A stretch of DNA of 64,000 nt, from contig WHTA01000012.1 of the NCBI GenBank assembly GCA_009379825.1, forward strand, positions 47,421-111,420. The letters run 5' to 3'. This DNA comes from Streptosporangiales bacterium. Lineage in GTDB: Bacteria; Actinomycetota; Actinomycetes; Streptosporangiales; WHST01. A program made the translations under genes and the position numbers. Each line of letters starts with the position of its first letter. The first letter of the stretch is position 1. Positions 1 to 9,690 of this stretch are shown here, piece by piece. The notes under the pieces were generated by a model. That model saw nothing but the letters and a program-made list of their open reading frames with translations. It was not told the DNA's origin and searched no databases.

Positions 1-258
1 CAGGATGGCCGTAGGCCGCGCCGGCAGCACCAAGTCGGGCACCTGGAACAGGTCGGTGCGGGAGCTGAGCCTGAACGCCGCGTCGAAGCCGGACTCCGAC
101 GACACCCCGAACAGCGCCGTGACGAGCGCGCCGACGACGACGAGCACCGCGCCGGTCACCAGCCGCTGCCGGCGCGCCGACGGCGGCTCCACCACGCGGT
201 GGACGATCAGGGCCTCCTCAGGCACCTGCTCGGCGGGAGCTTGCGACGGGGTGGTCAT
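1..258 (-). CDS. ABC transporter permease, nucleoside-uptake type (N-terminal fragment)
   Basis: The first 86 codons of a membrane protein; the rest lies beyond the left edge. The start ATG (258-256) shares one base with the TGA of the permease gene before it, so the two are translationally coupled. The visible part has a cytosolic leader of about 30 residues, then a hydrophobic segment (about residues 33-52, LVTGAVLVVVGALVTALFGV). As last visible gene of a BMP lipoprotein-ATPase-permease-permease set it should be the second permease (YufQ/NupC type) of a purine/pyrimidine nucleoside importer. Function rests on context, because little of the protein is visible. Confidence 0.8.
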   Translation of the reverse strand, partial: MTTPSQAPAEQVPEEALIVHRVVEPPSARRQRLVTGAVLVVVGALVTALFGVSSESGFDAAFRLSSRTDLFQVPDLVLPARPTAIL

Positions 259-1523
259 CAGCCGTTCCACCCCTTCGCGAGGTCCTGCCGCACACCGCCG
301 CGGGCGGCCCGCAGCCGGAAGATCGCCCGGATGAGCGCGGGCGCGGCGATGAACAGCACGATCACCGCCTGCACGACGATCACCAGGTCGATGGACTGCC
401 CGGTCGACGACTGCATCTGCACGCCGCCGGCGCGCAGTGCGCCGAACAGCAGCCCGGCCAGCACGGTGCCACCTGGCTTGGCCCGGCCGAGCAACGCGAC
501 GGTGATCGCATCGAAGCCGATCTCGCCGCCGATGTCCTTCGTCATCGCGTCGTTGGTGCCGAGGATCTGGGTGCTGCCAGCGAGGCCGGCGAGCCCACCG
601 GCGAGCAGCATCACGATCAGGTAGCTGCGCCCGACGCGCATGCCCGCCGTACGCGCGGCGACCGGGTTCGCGCCGACGGCGCGCAGCTCGAACCCGGTGG
701 TGCTGCGGTTCAGCAGCCACCACACGGCGGCGGCGGCCAGCAGCGCAAGCAGGAACCCGGCGTGCACGCGCAGCGCCGAGCCGAGCAGCGGCGGGAACTG
801 CGCGGACTCCAGCACGTTGCGCGAGATCGCCTGGCTGTATGGCGGTCGCTGGATCGGCCGGATGGTCAGCAGGAAGGTGAGCAGGTTGAGCGCGACGTAG
901 TTGAGCATGATCGTGGAGATCACCTCGTGCGCACCCGCCCGCGCCTTGAGGAAGCCGGCGATGCCGCCCCACAGCGCCCCGCCGAGCAGCCCACCGAGGA
1001 CCGCGAGCAGCAGGTGCAGCCCGGGCGGCAGCGGCCAGGCGAACCCGATGTAGCCCGCCAGCACGGTGCCGATCAGCAGCTGGCCCTGGCCGCCGATGTT
1101 GAACAGGCCGGCACGGAACGCCAGGGCGAAGCCGAGACCCGCGAGGATCAGCGGCGTCGCGGCCACCAACGTCTCCGACAGCGGGTAGAGCGCGGCGTTG
1201 AACCCGCTGCCGGCCGTGATCGGGTTGAAGACCGCGCCGTAGAACAGCGAGCTGTACGCCGTGCCGACGGCCGAGAACGCCGCCGCGAACATGTCCTGCG
1301 GACGCGCGAAGAAGTACCCGGCCGCCTCCCGCGTCGTCGGGTCACCGATGGCGATCAGGACCGCCGCGACGACCAGGGCGCAGACGAACGCGAGCACGGT
1401 GACCACGGCGCTGTGGCCGTAGACCACCGCGTCGACGAGCGCGCGGCCGAACGACGGCCGCGCGTCGTCGGGCTGCTCCGTCGGCCGGTCGGGCTCCGGT
1501 GCCTTGGACTCGTCAGTCGCCAC
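258..1523 (-). CDS. ABC transporter permease, nucleoside-uptake type (YufP/NupB-like)
   Basis: A 421-residue integral membrane protein and first permease of the importer. The first 30 residues are charged and proline-rich. About nine hydrophobic segments follow. The stretch [14 protein letters not shown] and the later [14 protein letters not shown] motif (the EAA-like loop that docks on the ATPase) are typical of BPD_transp_2 permeases of the BMP/ribose class. The GTG start lies inside the ATPase gene (11-bp overlap), and the stop overlaps the next permease start by one base. The family moves nucleosides or related solutes across the cytoplasmic membrane. The exact substrate cannot be read from sequence. 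Confidence 0.92.
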   Translation of the reverse strand: MATDESKAPEPDRPTEQPDDARPSFGRALVDAVVYGHSAVVTVLAFVCALVVAAVLIAIGDPTTREAAGYFFARPQDMFAAAFSAVGTAYSSLFYGAVFNPITAGSGFNAALYPLSETLVAATPLILAGLGFALAFRAGLFNIGGQGQLLIGTVLAGYIGFAWPLPPGLHLLLAVLGGLLGGALWGGIAGFLKARAGAHEVISTIMLNYVALNLLTFLLTIRPIQRPPYSQAISRNVLESAQFPPLLGSALRVHAGFLLALLAAAAVWWLLNRSTTGFELRAVGANPVAARTAGMRVGRSYLIVMLLAGGLAGLAGSTQILGTNDAMTKDIGGEIGFDAITVALLGRAKPGGTVLAGLLFGALRAGGVQMQSSTGQSIDLVIVVQAVIVLFIAAPALIRAIFRLRAARGGVRQDLAKGWNG

Positions 1524-3108
1524 TGCGCCTCCCCGCAGCCTGGTCGGGGTCCTCGGTACGCACCGCGCCGTCGGCTGAGGCTGCGTCGGACGCCAGCCAC
1601 TCCTGCGCCGCGTCGACGGACCCGGTCATCAGGCACCCGATCGCGTCCACAGGCGCGTCCGCCGACACCTCGCCGACGACGGCGCCGCGGTACATGACGC
1701 CGATGCGGTCGGCGAGCCCGAGCACCTCGTCCAGCTCGGTGGAGACCAGCACGACTGCGGCGCCGCGGTCGCGCTCCTCCACGATCCTGCGGTGCACGAA
1801 CTCGATCGAGCCGACGTCGAGGCCGCGGGTGGGCTGCGCGACGACCAGCAGCCGCAGCGGCCGGGACAGTTCGCGTGCCAGCACCACCTTCTGCTGGTTC
1901 CCGCCGGACAGCGTCGTCACCGGATCCTCGACTGAGGTGAGCCGCACGTCGTACTCGGCGGTCCGTTCGCCTGCGTTGCGCCGCACGGCGGCGACGTCAA
2001 TGGACAGCCTCTTGCCGTACGGGGCGCGCTTGTACTGGTCGAGCACCAGGTTCTCGGCGATGGTGAACGGCCCGACCAGGCCGTCGTGCAACCGGTCCTC
2101 GGGCACGTAGCCGACCCCCAAGGCGAGCACGGTGTCGACGTCGGCGTGCGTGATGTCGCGACCGTCGAGCGTGATCCGCCCGGTCGACGGCCGGGTGAGC
2201 CCGACGAGCGCCTCGGTGAGCTCGTTCTGCCCGTTGCCCTGCACCCCGGCGAGCGCGTAGATCTCGCCGGCCCGCACGGTGAACGAGACGTCGTCGACGA
2301 GCACCTCGCCGGAGTCCGCGATCACGTTCAGGTTCGCCACGTCGAGCACAGGCTCGCCGACCTCAGCGGGCGACTTGTCGATGCTCAGCTCGACCGGGCG
2401 CCCCACCATCATCGACGCGAGCTCCGCCGACGACGCGGTGGGCGCGGCCTCGCCGACGACCTTGCCGCGCCGTATCACCGTGATGCGGTCGGCGACCTCG
2501 CGCACCTCGCGCAGCTTGTGCGTGATGAACACGATCGAAGTGCCCGCGTCGCGCAGCGTGCGCATCACGGTCATCAGGTCGTCGGTCTCCTGCGGCGTGA
2601 GCGTAGCGGTGGGCTCGTCGAGTACGAGCACCCGCGCCTCGCGCACCAGGGCCTTCACGATCTCCACCCGTTGCCGCACGCCGACGGCCAGGTCGGCGAC
2701 GAGCGCATCCGGCGGGACGTCCAGGCGGTACTCCTGCGAGATCTCCGTGACCCGGCGGCGGATCCGCCTGCGGTCGAGGAACCCCAGCGCCTTCGTCGAC
2801 TCGTTGCCGAGCGCGACGTTCTCCGCGACGGTGAAGACGGGCACCAGCATGAAGTGCTGGTGCACCATGCCGATGCCTGCCCGCATCGCGTCGCCAGGGC
2901 TGTCGAAGGTGACCGGCTCGCCGTCGACCACGATCTCGCCCTCGTCCGGCCGGTACAGGCCGTAGAGCACGTTCATCAGCGTGCTCTTACCTGCGCCGTT
3001 CTCACCGAGCAGCGCGTGGATCTCGCCGGGCTCGACGGTCAGGTCGACCTGGTCGTTCGCCACCAGCGAGCCGAAGCGCTTGGTGACACCGCGGAGCTCG
3101 AGGCGCAC
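1513..3108 (-). CDS. ABC transporter ATP-binding protein, nucleoside-uptake type (YufO/NupA-like)
   Basis: A 531-residue tandem ATPase with two nucleotide-binding domains, as in sugar/nucleoside importers. Domain 1 has Walker [10 protein letters not shown] (about residues 36-44) and Walker [12 protein letters not shown]. Domain 2 begins near residue 260 with the degenerate A-loop [10 protein letters not shown] and carries signature [16 protein letters not shown] weakened Walker A in domain 2 is normal for this class. Walker B of domain 2 reads [11 protein letters not shown], with Q in place of the catalytic glutamate region, also common here. The start is GTG, preceded by a strong GGGGAG ribosome site. 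It powers the two downstream permeases. Confidence 0.93.
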   Translation of the reverse strand: MRLELRGVTKRFGSLVANDQVDLTVEPGEIHALLGENGAGKSTLMNVLYGLYRPDEGEIVVDGEPVTFDSPGDAMRAGIGMVHQHFMLVPVFTVAENVALGNESTKALGFLDRRRIRRRVTEISQEYRLDVPPDALVADLAVGVRQRVEIVKALVREARVLVLDEPTATLTPQETDDLMTVMRTLRDAGTSIVFITHKLREVREVADRITVIRRGKVVGEAAPTASSAELASMMVGRPVELSIDKSPAEVGEPVLDVANLNVIADSGEVLVDDVSFTVRAGEIYALAGVQGNGQNELTEALVGLTRPSTGRITLDGRDITHADVDTVLALGVGYVPEDRLHDGLVGPFTIAENLVLDQYKRAPYGKRLSIDVAAVRRNAGERTAEYDVRLTSVEDPVTTLSGGNQQKVVLARELSRPLRLLVVAQPTRGLDVGSIEFVHRRIVEERDRGAAVVLVSTELDEVLGLADRIGVMYRGAVVGEVSADAPVDAIGCLMTGSVDAAQEWLASDAASADGAVRTEDPDQAAGRRSGD

Positions 3109-3199
3109 CGCTCCCCTCCCCTCGGATCGGAGGCCGTAGGCGAGCGTCAGCGTCCCGAGGACGCATCGCGTACCCGAGACGCTGGCCCGTGTTCGAGTG

Positions 3200-4282
3200 T
3201 TAACCCGCCTTCGGCTGGGACGGCGACTTGAGCTCGATCTTGCCGGCGATGATGTCCTTCTCGATCTGCTCGAGGTCGGACTTCACGTCGTCCGGCACGT
3301 CGTCCTCGGACTCGTGGAACGGGGCGAGCCCGACGCCGCCGTTCTCCAGCGTGCCGACGTAGTCACCGGTCGGCGGACTGCCCTTGGCCGCCTTCAGGGT
3401 GTAGTCCTTCACCGCCTTCGTCATGTGCTTGGTGACGCTGGTGAGCATGAAGTCGCAGTACTCCTTGGCGCTGACGCAGCCGTCGGTGTCGTACCAGATC
3501 ATCTTGGCGTCGCCGCCGGACTCCTGGATCGCCGCGCCCGCGCCGAGACCCGCGCCGCCGGACGGCGGGTGGATCATGTCGACGTCCTGCTTGAGGAACG
3601 ACTGCGCGATCGACTTGCCCTTGCCCTTGTCCGTGAACGAGTTGGTGAAGGTGCCACCCTTCTGCTTGTCCACGTTCCAGCCGATGACCTTGACGTTCTC
3701 ATCGTTCTGCTCGTTGAAGTACTGCACGCCCTCGTAGTAGCCGTCCATGAAGATGGTGACCGGCGGGATCGCCTCGCCACCGAACGTGCCGACCTTGCCG
3801 GTCTTCGACATCGCCGCCGCGAGGTAACCCGCCTGGAACGCCGGCTGCGCGGTGTTGAACTGCATGCCGTAGACGTTCTTGCCGGACGACGGGGCGTCGA
3901 CCTCGGCGAAGTGCGTGTCCGGGTGCTGGCCGGCGACCTTCTTCGTCGCGTCGGCCATCAGCCCGCCGACGGAGATGACGACCTCGCAGCCCTTGTTCAC
4001 CTCGGCGTTCAGGTTGGGCTCGTAGTCGGTCTGTGACGACGAGGACACGTAGGAGATATCGATGTTCGAGTTCTCCTTCTTGGCCTCCTGCAGCCCGGCC
4101 CAGGACGCCTCGTTGAACGACTTGTCGTCCACGCCGCCCACGTCGAGAACCATGCACGCCTTGAGGGCGTCGCCACCCTTGTCTTCGTTGTCGGACTCGG
4201 CTGGCGGCTCGCCGCACGCGCTGAGTACCAATCCTGCGATGAGGCCGATCGAGGCCACTTGGAATCCACGGCGCACGGACAT
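3200..4282 (-). CDS. BMP-family basic membrane lipoprotein, nucleoside-binding component
   Basis: A 360-residue solute-binding lipoprotein. I chose the ATG at 4282 because GGGGAGGAG lies just before it and it yields a proper lipoprotein signal: basic MSVRRGF, hydrophobic core, lipobox LSAC with Cys23. The same frame stays open upstream to 4474, but nothing supports the longer form. The mature part has the BMP signature [18 protein letters not shown] and [20 protein letters not shown] proteins bind purine nucleosides outside the membrane and deliver them to the permeases. A 91-bp gap to the ATPase gene holds a small stem-loop (3150-3164), which could help keep lipoprotein levels above those of the other components. 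Confidence 0.92.
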   Translation of the reverse strand: MSVRRGFQVASIGLIAGLVLSACGEPPAESDNEDKGGDALKACMVLDVGGVDDKSFNEASWAGLQEAKKENSNIDISYVSSSSQTDYEPNLNAEVNKGCEVVISVGGLMADATKKVAGQHPDTHFAEVDAPSSGKNVYGMQFNTAQPAFQAGYLAAAMSKTGKVGTFGGEAIPPVTIFMDGYYEGVQYFNEQNDENVKVIGWNVDKQKGGTFTNSFTDKGKGKSIAQSFLKQDVDMIHPPSGGAGLGAGAAIQESGGDAKMIWYDTDGCVSAKEYCDFMLTSVTKHMTKAVKDYTLKAAKGSPPTGDYVGTLENGGVGLAPFHESEDDVPDDVKSDLEQIEKDIIAGKIELKSPSQPKAG

Positions 4283-4404
4283 CTCCTCCCCTCGGCCCGC
4301 GCGGCTTGCGCGGGTCCCCGTCACTCGCGTGCCTCCGCCCATCCGCCGGGATCCGCCGGTGGATAGAGGGAAGAGCGGACGGGTGGACGATAGCCCTTCA
4401 CCCA

Positions 4405-4451
4405 ACCAGGTGGGAATCTTCGACACCTGTCCGTTACGAATCCGACCTGGT
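4405..4451. promoter_or_regulatory. imperfect inverted repeat upstream of the BMP lipoprotein gene
   Basis: Two 14-base arms (4405-4418 and 4438-4451) match at 12 of 14 positions, with cores ACCAGGT and ACCTGGT, separated by 19 bases. It lies about 120 bp upstream of the BMP start and 60 bp downstream of the M20 gene stop. It may be an operator for the nucleoside importer, or a weak terminator for the M20 gene. No T-run follows on the minus strand, which favours an operator slightly. Confidence 0.4.
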
Positions 4452-4510
4452 GGGCACCGCGCGTGCCGCGCCACGGATGGCCGCGACGAAACGGCGTGAC
4501 CCGGCTCGGC

Positions 4511-5773
4511 TCAGCTGGCCGGGGGTACCGGCGGCACGCTCACGGCCGGTTGGCTGGCGCGGAACGCCGTGGTGGCCAGCAGCCGGATGCCCATGCCGAT
4601 CGCGTGCTCGTCCACGTCGAAGGTGCCGCGGTGCAGGTCGAGATCGAGATCGGCGTCCGGGGCGCGGGTGCCAAGCCTGGCCATCGCGCCGGGGACGTGG
4701 TCGAGGTACCAGGCGAAGTCCTCGCCGCCGAGGCTCTGCTGCGTCGGCACGACGGCGTCCGACCCGATGCCCTGGGTGGCGCCGGCCTCCAGCATCCGCA
4801 CGCACCCGGCCTCGTTGACGACCGGTGGGACGCCACGGTGGTAGTTCAGCTCCACGCCGACGCCGAACGGCGCCACGATCGACTCGACGATCGACTTCAC
4901 CAGGTCCGGCGCGATGTGCCACGCCTGGTCGTCCAGGCAACGCAGCGTGCCCTCGAGCTCGCCCTGGTCGGGGATCGCGTTCGCCGCCCGGCCGGACTCC
5001 ACCCGGCCCCACACCAACGCGACGCCCGCGCGGGGGTCGACCCGCCGCGACAGCGCGGCGGGCAGACCGGTGATGAGCGCGCCGAGCGCGTACACCAGGT
5101 CGGCGGTCATGTGCGGGCGCGAGGTGTGGCCACCGGGACCGGTAAGGCGGATGTGCACCCGGTCGGTGGACGAGGTGATCGCGCCGACGCGCACACCCAC
5201 CTTGCCTACCGGCAGGCTCGGGTCGCAGTGCACGGCGAAGATCCGCGTGACGTCGTCGAGCACGTCCGACGACGCGATCGGCTCGGCGCCGCCGGGGATG
5301 ATCTCCTCCGCCGGCTGGAACAGCAGCCGTACCCCACCGGGCAGCGCGCCGGCGGCGGCCTGCTCGGCGAGGAACAGGCCGGTGCCGAGCAGCGCCGTCG
5401 TGTGCACGTCGTGACCGCAGGCGTGGCAGACGCCTGCCACGGTCGAGCGGTACGGCACGTCCTTCTCGTCCTGCAGCGGCAGCGCGTCGATGTCGGCGCG
5501 CAGCGCCACGCGCGGGCCCTCCGGGCCGACGTCGCAGACGACGCCGGTGCCGGTGGGCAGCACCACGGGGTGCAGGCCGGCGGCGCGCAGCCGGTCGACG
5601 ATGAGCGCGGTGGTACGCCGCTCCGCGTCGCCCAGCTCGGGATGCTGGTGCAGGTCACGACGGAGCGTGACAAATTCCTGATCGTGTCCCTCGACGAACG
5701 CAGCCAGGTCGGCGAGGACCTGCTCGGGGACAGTCGTCGTCGAGTGAACCGGGGCGTGGTTCATCTCACACAT
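4511..5773 (-). CDS. M20-family amidohydrolase / metallopeptidase
   Basis: A 420-residue cytosolic hydrolase of the M20D (hippurate hydrolase / amino-acid N-acyl amidohydrolase) group. RRDLHQHPELG near the N-terminus, CHACGHDVHTTALLG (first metal-site His), FQPAEEIIPGGAEP (catalytic Glu pair) and GGEDFAWYLDHVPGAM near the C-terminus are the standard motifs. The dimerisation insert contains GPGGHTSRPH. Two Met codons (residues 1 and 4) could start the protein; neither has a strong ribosome site. It sits upstream of the nucleoside importer in the same direction with a 228-bp gap, so co-transcription is uncertain. The acyl amino-acid substrate is unknown. Confidence 0.9.
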   Translation of the reverse strand: MCEMNHAPVHSTTTVPEQVLADLAAFVEGHDQEFVTLRRDLHQHPELGDAERRTTALIVDRLRAAGLHPVVLPTGTGVVCDVGPEGPRVALRADIDALPLQDEKDVPYRSTVAGVCHACGHDVHTTALLGTGLFLAEQAAAGALPGGVRLLFQPAEEIIPGGAEPIASSDVLDDVTRIFAVHCDPSLPVGKVGVRVGAITSSTDRVHIRLTGPGGHTSRPHMTADLVYALGALITGLPAALSRRVDPRAGVALVWGRVESGRAANAIPDQGELEGTLRCLDDQAWHIAPDLVKSIVESIVAPFGVGVELNYHRGVPPVVNEAGCVRMLEAGATQGIGSDAVVPTQQSLGGEDFAWYLDHVPGAMARLGTRAPDADLDLDLHRGTFDVDEHAIGMGIRLLATTAFRASQPAVSVPPVPPAS

Positions 5774-5923
5774 TCTGCCAGGTCAGCAGGCAGCGCCGGC
5801 AGCCGACCCCCTCGGCCGTGCACGAACAGCGCCGATGTGTTCCCGTCCGGTCACCGTCGGCGCCCGTCGTCGACCCGGGTGAGCGCGCCGCGTCTCGGAC
5901 GACACAGCGTGAGGACCGCGGCG

Positions 5924-7501
5924 CTACAGCGGCGGCTGGTAGGTGCCCCAGGTCTCGCGCAGCGCGTCGCATACCTCGCCGACCGTCGCGCGGACCGCGA
6001 GCGCCTCCCGCATCGGGTACAGCACGTTTTTCCCGTCGCCGGTGGCGGCCTTGCGCAGGTCGTCCAGCCGGTGCTGCACCTCCGCGTCGTCGCGCTCGGC
6101 GCGCAACGTGGCCAGCCGCTGCGCCTGCTGCCGCTCGATCGCCGGGTCGACGCGCAGCGGCTCGTACGGCTCCTCGGTCTCCAGCCGGTAGCTGTTCACG
6201 CCGACGACGAGCCGCTCGCCGGACTCCTGCTCCTTCGCGATGTCGTACGCGGACCGCTCGATCTCGTCCTTCTGCAGCCCGTGCTCGATCGCCGCCGCGG
6301 CACCGCCGAGCTCCTCGACCTTCGCCATCAGGTCGTCCACGCCCCGCTCGACCTCGTCGGTCATCGACTCGATCGCGTACGACCCGGCGAACGGGTCGAC
6401 GGTGCGGGTCACGTCGGTCTCGTACGCGAGCACCTGCTGCGTGCGTAGCGCGAGCCGCGCGGCCTTCTCCGTCGGCAGCGCGATCGCCTCGTCGTAGGAG
6501 TTCGTGTGCAGCGACTGGGTGCCGCCGAGCGTAGCACCGAGCGCCTGCAGCGCCACCCGGATCAGGTTGACCTCGGGCTGCTGTGCGGTGAGCTGCACTC
6601 CTGCGGTCTGGGTGTGGAACCGCAGCATCTGCGACTTCGGGTTCTCGCTGCCGAACCGCTCACGCATCATCCGCGCCCACACCCGCCGCGCCGCACGGAA
6701 CTTCGCCACCTCCTCGAGCAGCGTCGTGCGCGCGACGAAGAAGAACGACAGCCGCGGCGCGAACTCGTCCACCGCGAGCCCAGACCTGATCGCCGCCTCC
6801 ACGTACGCGATCGCGTTGCTCAACGTGAATGCGACTTCCTGCACGGGCGTCGCGCCGGCCTCCGCCATGTGGTAGCCGGAGATGGAGATGGTGTTCCAGC
6901 GCGGCAGCTCCTGCTGGCAGTAGCGGAACACGTCGGCGACCAGCCGCAGCGACGGCTTCGGCGGGTAGATGTACGTGCCGCGCGCGATGTACTCCTTGAG
7001 CACGTCGTTCTGCACGGTGCCGGACAGCTTCGCCTTGTCGACGCCCTGCTCCTCGGCGACCAGCTGGTACAGCAGCAGCAACACCGCGGCGGGGGCGTTG
7101 ATGGTCATCGAGGTGGAGACCTCGCCAAGCGGGATGCCGTCGAAGAGCCTGCGCATGTCGTCGATCGAGTCGATCGCCACGCCGACCTTGCCGACCTCGC
7201 CGGCGGCCAGCGGCGCGTCCGAGTCGTACCCCATCTGGGTCGGCAGGTCGAACGCCACAGACAGGCCGGCGGTGCCGGCCTCGATCAGCTGGTGGTAGCG
7301 CCGGTTCGACTCCTCCGCCGTGCCGAAGCCGGCGTACTGCCGCATCGTCCACGGCCGGGACGTGTACATCGTCGGGTAGACGCCCCGGGTGTACGGGTAT
7401 TCGCCTGGTTGCCCCAGTTTGACCGCCGGGTCGAAGTCGGTGAGCGCGTCCGGCCCGTACACCGGATCGACGGGGAAACCCGATTCCGCCTCGCCGCGCA
7501 T
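5924..7501 (-). CDS. coenzyme B12-dependent acyl-CoA mutase, large (catalytic barrel) subunit
   Basis: 525 residues covering only the TIM-barrel catalytic domain of the methylmalonyl-CoA mutase family. The B12-binding domain is missing, as expected for two-subunit enzymes. I use ATG 7501 (MRGEAESG). Active-site residues that separate methylmalonyl-CoA from isobutyryl-CoA mutases can be read: Tyr56 in [11 protein letters not shown] (Tyr89 of the Propionibacterium enzyme), Arg174 in [10 protein letters not shown] (Arg207) and His211 in [12 protein letters not shown] (His244). Isobutyryl-CoA mutases carry Phe and Gln at the first two. This predicts a branched dicarboxylyl-CoA substrate. A matching small subunit lies at 44568-44999. 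Transcribed divergently from the carboxypeptidase gene. Confidence 0.92.
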   Translation of the reverse strand: MRGEAESGFPVDPVYGPDALTDFDPAVKLGQPGEYPYTRGVYPTMYTSRPWTMRQYAGFGTAEESNRRYHQLIEAGTAGLSVAFDLPTQMGYDSDAPLAAGEVGKVGVAIDSIDDMRRLFDGIPLGEVSTSMTINAPAAVLLLLYQLVAEEQGVDKAKLSGTVQNDVLKEYIARGTYIYPPKPSLRLVADVFRYCQQELPRWNTISISGYHMAEAGATPVQEVAFTLSNAIAYVEAAIRSGLAVDEFAPRLSFFFVARTTLLEEVAKFRAARRVWARMMRERFGSENPKSQMLRFHTQTAGVQLTAQQPEVNLIRVALQALGATLGGTQSLHTNSYDEAIALPTEKAARLALRTQQVLAYETDVTRTVDPFAGSYAIESMTDEVERGVDDLMAKVEELGGAAAAIEHGLQKDEIERSAYDIAKEQESGERLVVGVNSYRLETEEPYEPLRVDPAIERQQAQRLATLRAERDDAEVQHRLDDLRKAATGDGKNVLYPMREALAVRATVGEVCDALRETWGTYQPPL

Positions 7502-7622
7502 TTGTCCACCCTTCGGTACAGGCCGTTGTACTGCCAGTATCCCAGGGTGACGACACGGACATCGGTGTGCAATGCGTCGCACCGTAACATTCCGTATCCG
7601 ATGGGTCTATCGTAGGCCTTCC

Positions 7623-9053
7623 ATGAACACCAGAGCGCGCACGCGAACGGCCGGCAGGCACCGGATCCTGTCCTGGCTCGCCACGCTGCTCACCGCCGCG
7701 TTGGTGCTGGGCACGCCGGCGCCGTACGCGGCCGCCACCCAGTCCCCGGTCGGTGGCGCACTGCTCGGCTCGAAGGGCGTCGTCCGGCCGGAGGGCATGG
7801 ACGTGCCGCGCCTGCCGAAGGTGCGCGCCGCGTCGTACGTGGTGACCGACCTGGACAAGGGCAAGGTGCTCGCGGCCAAGAACGCGCACGGCACGTACGC
7901 GCCGGCGAGCACGATCAAGGTGCTCACCGCCCTGGCCACGCTGCCCCACCTGAAGGCCGGCGAGCAGGTGAAGCCCAACCTGTCGGACATGTCGGTGGAC
8001 GGCACGAAGGTCGGCGTGGACCGCCGCCGCAGCTACCCGGCGCGCTCGCTGTACCAGGCGATGCTGATGATGTCGGCGAACGACGCGGCCGAGGCGCTGG
8101 CGCGCGCCGCCGGTGGCAAGGGCGGCAAGGCGAAGACGATCGCCCGGATGAACGCGATCGCGAAGCGGCTGCAGGCCGGGGACACGGTCGCCAGAAAGCC
8201 CAGCGGGCTGGACGCGAAGGGCCAAAGCAGCTCCGCGTACGACCTGTCGCTGATCTTCCGCGCCGCCATGCAGAACGAGGACTTCCGCAAGTACACGGCA
8301 ACCAAGCAGGCCAGGTTCCCCGACCTGAAGAAGAACAAGACCTTCCAGATCTCGTCGCACAACCGGATGCTGTTCGACTACCCGGGCACGGTCGGCGGGA
8401 AGAACGGATTCACCAGCAAGGCGCTGGCCTCGTACGTCGGCGCGGTGAAGGACGGCAACCGCACGATCGGCGTCGCGGTCATGAAGACGCCGGGCGCGGC
8501 GCTGTGGAGCGACACGAAGAAGCTGCTCGACTGGGGTGTCGCGGCACGCAGCAAGGCGGTACCCGTCGGCGACCTGGTGGCGCCCCGGGGCGAGGCGAAG
8601 CCGTCCGCGTCGGCCAGTGCGGAGAAGGAGAGGCGGCAGGCCGTCACGCCGGTCGAAGACTCCACCGGCCTGCCACCGTGGCTGATGCCGGTGGCGCTGG
8701 CCGCCGCCGTCGTCCTGTGTGCGCTTGTGGCCGGCATGGCGATCAGCAGCCGCCGACAACCGGCGCCGGCCCGCGCCGGCAGAGCCGGCGGGTCGCGAAG
8801 GCGCGGGTCGGGCAACCGGGCGCGGCGCTCCTCGCACGGCCGGCGGGCCGCCCGTCGCCGCGCACAGCCGCAGCCGATGCAGCCACAGCCGGTACGGCCG
8901 CAGGCTGTGCAACCGCAGCCCGCGCAGCCGGTACGCACGCGCGGCCACGGGCGCCGCACGCAGAGCCGGCGGACGATGGCCGCACCGCGGCGGGTCGCCC
9001 ACGAGAGCTCGGTGACCGTTACGTACCCGATGTGGCCGAGTGGCCAGGATTGA
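7623..9053 (+). CDS. D-alanyl-D-alanine carboxypeptidase (PBP5/6 type, peptidase S11)
   Basis: 476 residues, exported. A signal segment (about residues 14-37) precedes the penicillin-binding domain with the serine triad motifs S96-T-I-K99, S151-A-N153 and a KNG box in GGKNGFTSKA instead of the usual KTG. It trims the terminal D-Ala from peptidoglycan stem peptides. After the domain comes a transmembrane helix (WLMPVALAAAVVLCALVAGM) and a basic tail, with a Gln-Pro repeat (QPQPMQPQPVRPQAVQPQP) that probably faces the cytosol. I use the ATG at 7623, since the frame upstream has no plausible signal. The tail is longer and more repetitive than in typical family members. Confidence 0.92.
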   Translation: MNTRARTRTAGRHRILSWLATLLTAALVLGTPAPYAAATQSPVGGALLGSKGVVRPEGMDVPRLPKVRAASYVVTDLDKGKVLAAKNAHGTYAPASTIKVLTALATLPHLKAGEQVKPNLSDMSVDGTKVGVDRRRSYPARSLYQAMLMMSANDAAEALARAAGGKGGKAKTIARMNAIAKRLQAGDTVARKPSGLDAKGQSSSAYDLSLIFRAAMQNEDFRKYTATKQARFPDLKKNKTFQISSHNRMLFDYPGTVGGKNGFTSKALASYVGAVKDGNRTIGVAVMKTPGAALWSDTKKLLDWGVAARSKAVPVGDLVAPRGEAKPSASASAEKERRQAVTPVEDSTGLPPWLMPVALAAAVVLCALVAGMAISSRRQPAPARAGRAGGSRRRGSGNRARRSSHGRRAARRRAQPQPMQPQPVRPQAVQPQPAQPVRTRGHGRRTQSRRTMAAPRRVAHESSVTVTYPMWPSGQD

Positions 9054-9219
9054 CCGGCGAGCCGTACGGCAATTTCTGCGCCGGGCTTTCGTAGCCCAGA
9101 GCCGTCAACGATCACTCCCCGTAACCGACCGTCGACAAGTGCATCACCGGACCCGCTGCGCACTCAACTGAGGCGTCGGGTCGCCGATCGCGGCGACACA
9201 ACGTTCGTTGAGGAGTCTC

Positions 9220-9669
9220 ATGCGCAGGAGAATCGTGTCGGCTGCCGCGGCGTGCCTCGTCGCACTCGCGGCCACGCTCGCCGTGCCGGCCCAGGCGTCC
9301 GCCGCCGGTCCCATAAAGATCACCGGCGTGAAGTACGACCCGCCGGGCAGGGACACCGGCTCGAACACGTCACTGCGGGCCGAGTGGGTGCGGATCAAGA
9401 ACACCGGGAACCGCGCGGTCAGCCTCAGCGGCTGGCGGGTGCGCGACCGCGCCGGGCACGTGTACGTCTTCGGCACCTACCGGCTGCCCGCCGGCGAGCG
9501 CGTCTACGTCCACACCGGCCGCGGCTCCGACACCGCGCACCACAAGTACTGGGACCGCGACTGGTACGTCTGGAACAACACCGGCGACACGGCGACGCTG
9601 AAGAACAGGTCGCTGACCGTGATCGACCGCTGCAAGTGGGGCAACGGCGACGGCTTCCGCCGCTGCTGA
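9220..9669 (+). CDS. secreted lamin-tail domain protein
   Basis: 149 residues. ATG 9220 is chosen over an in-frame TTG 12 bases earlier because TTGAGGAG forms the ribosome site. A signal peptide (residues 1-28, ending VPAQASA) leads to a single lamin-tail domain (LTD): ITGVKYDPPG, EWVRIKNTGNRAVSLSGWRV, YRLPAGERVYVHTGRG, WNNTGDTATLKN. Bacterial LTD domains are extracellular beta-sandwich modules, often attached to nucleases or surface proteins. This one stands alone with no catalytic domain, so a binding or structural role at the cell surface is inferred. A small stem (GTCGCC/GGCGAC, 9180-9197) lies in its leader. Confidence 0.85.
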   Translation: MRRRIVSAAAACLVALAATLAVPAQASAAGPIKITGVKYDPPGRDTGSNTSLRAEWVRIKNTGNRAVSLSGWRVRDRAGHVYVFGTYRLPAGERVYVHTGRGSDTAHHKYWDRDWYVWNNTGDTATLKNRSLTVIDRCKWGNGDGFRRC

Positions 9670-9690
9670 CGCCGGGCCGGCCGGCTGTGG

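Noticed and set aside
4463..6448. A 661-codon plus-strand frame across the M20 and mutase genes
   Set aside because: It spans two real minus-strand genes and their gap; composition is shadow-like and no motif is present.
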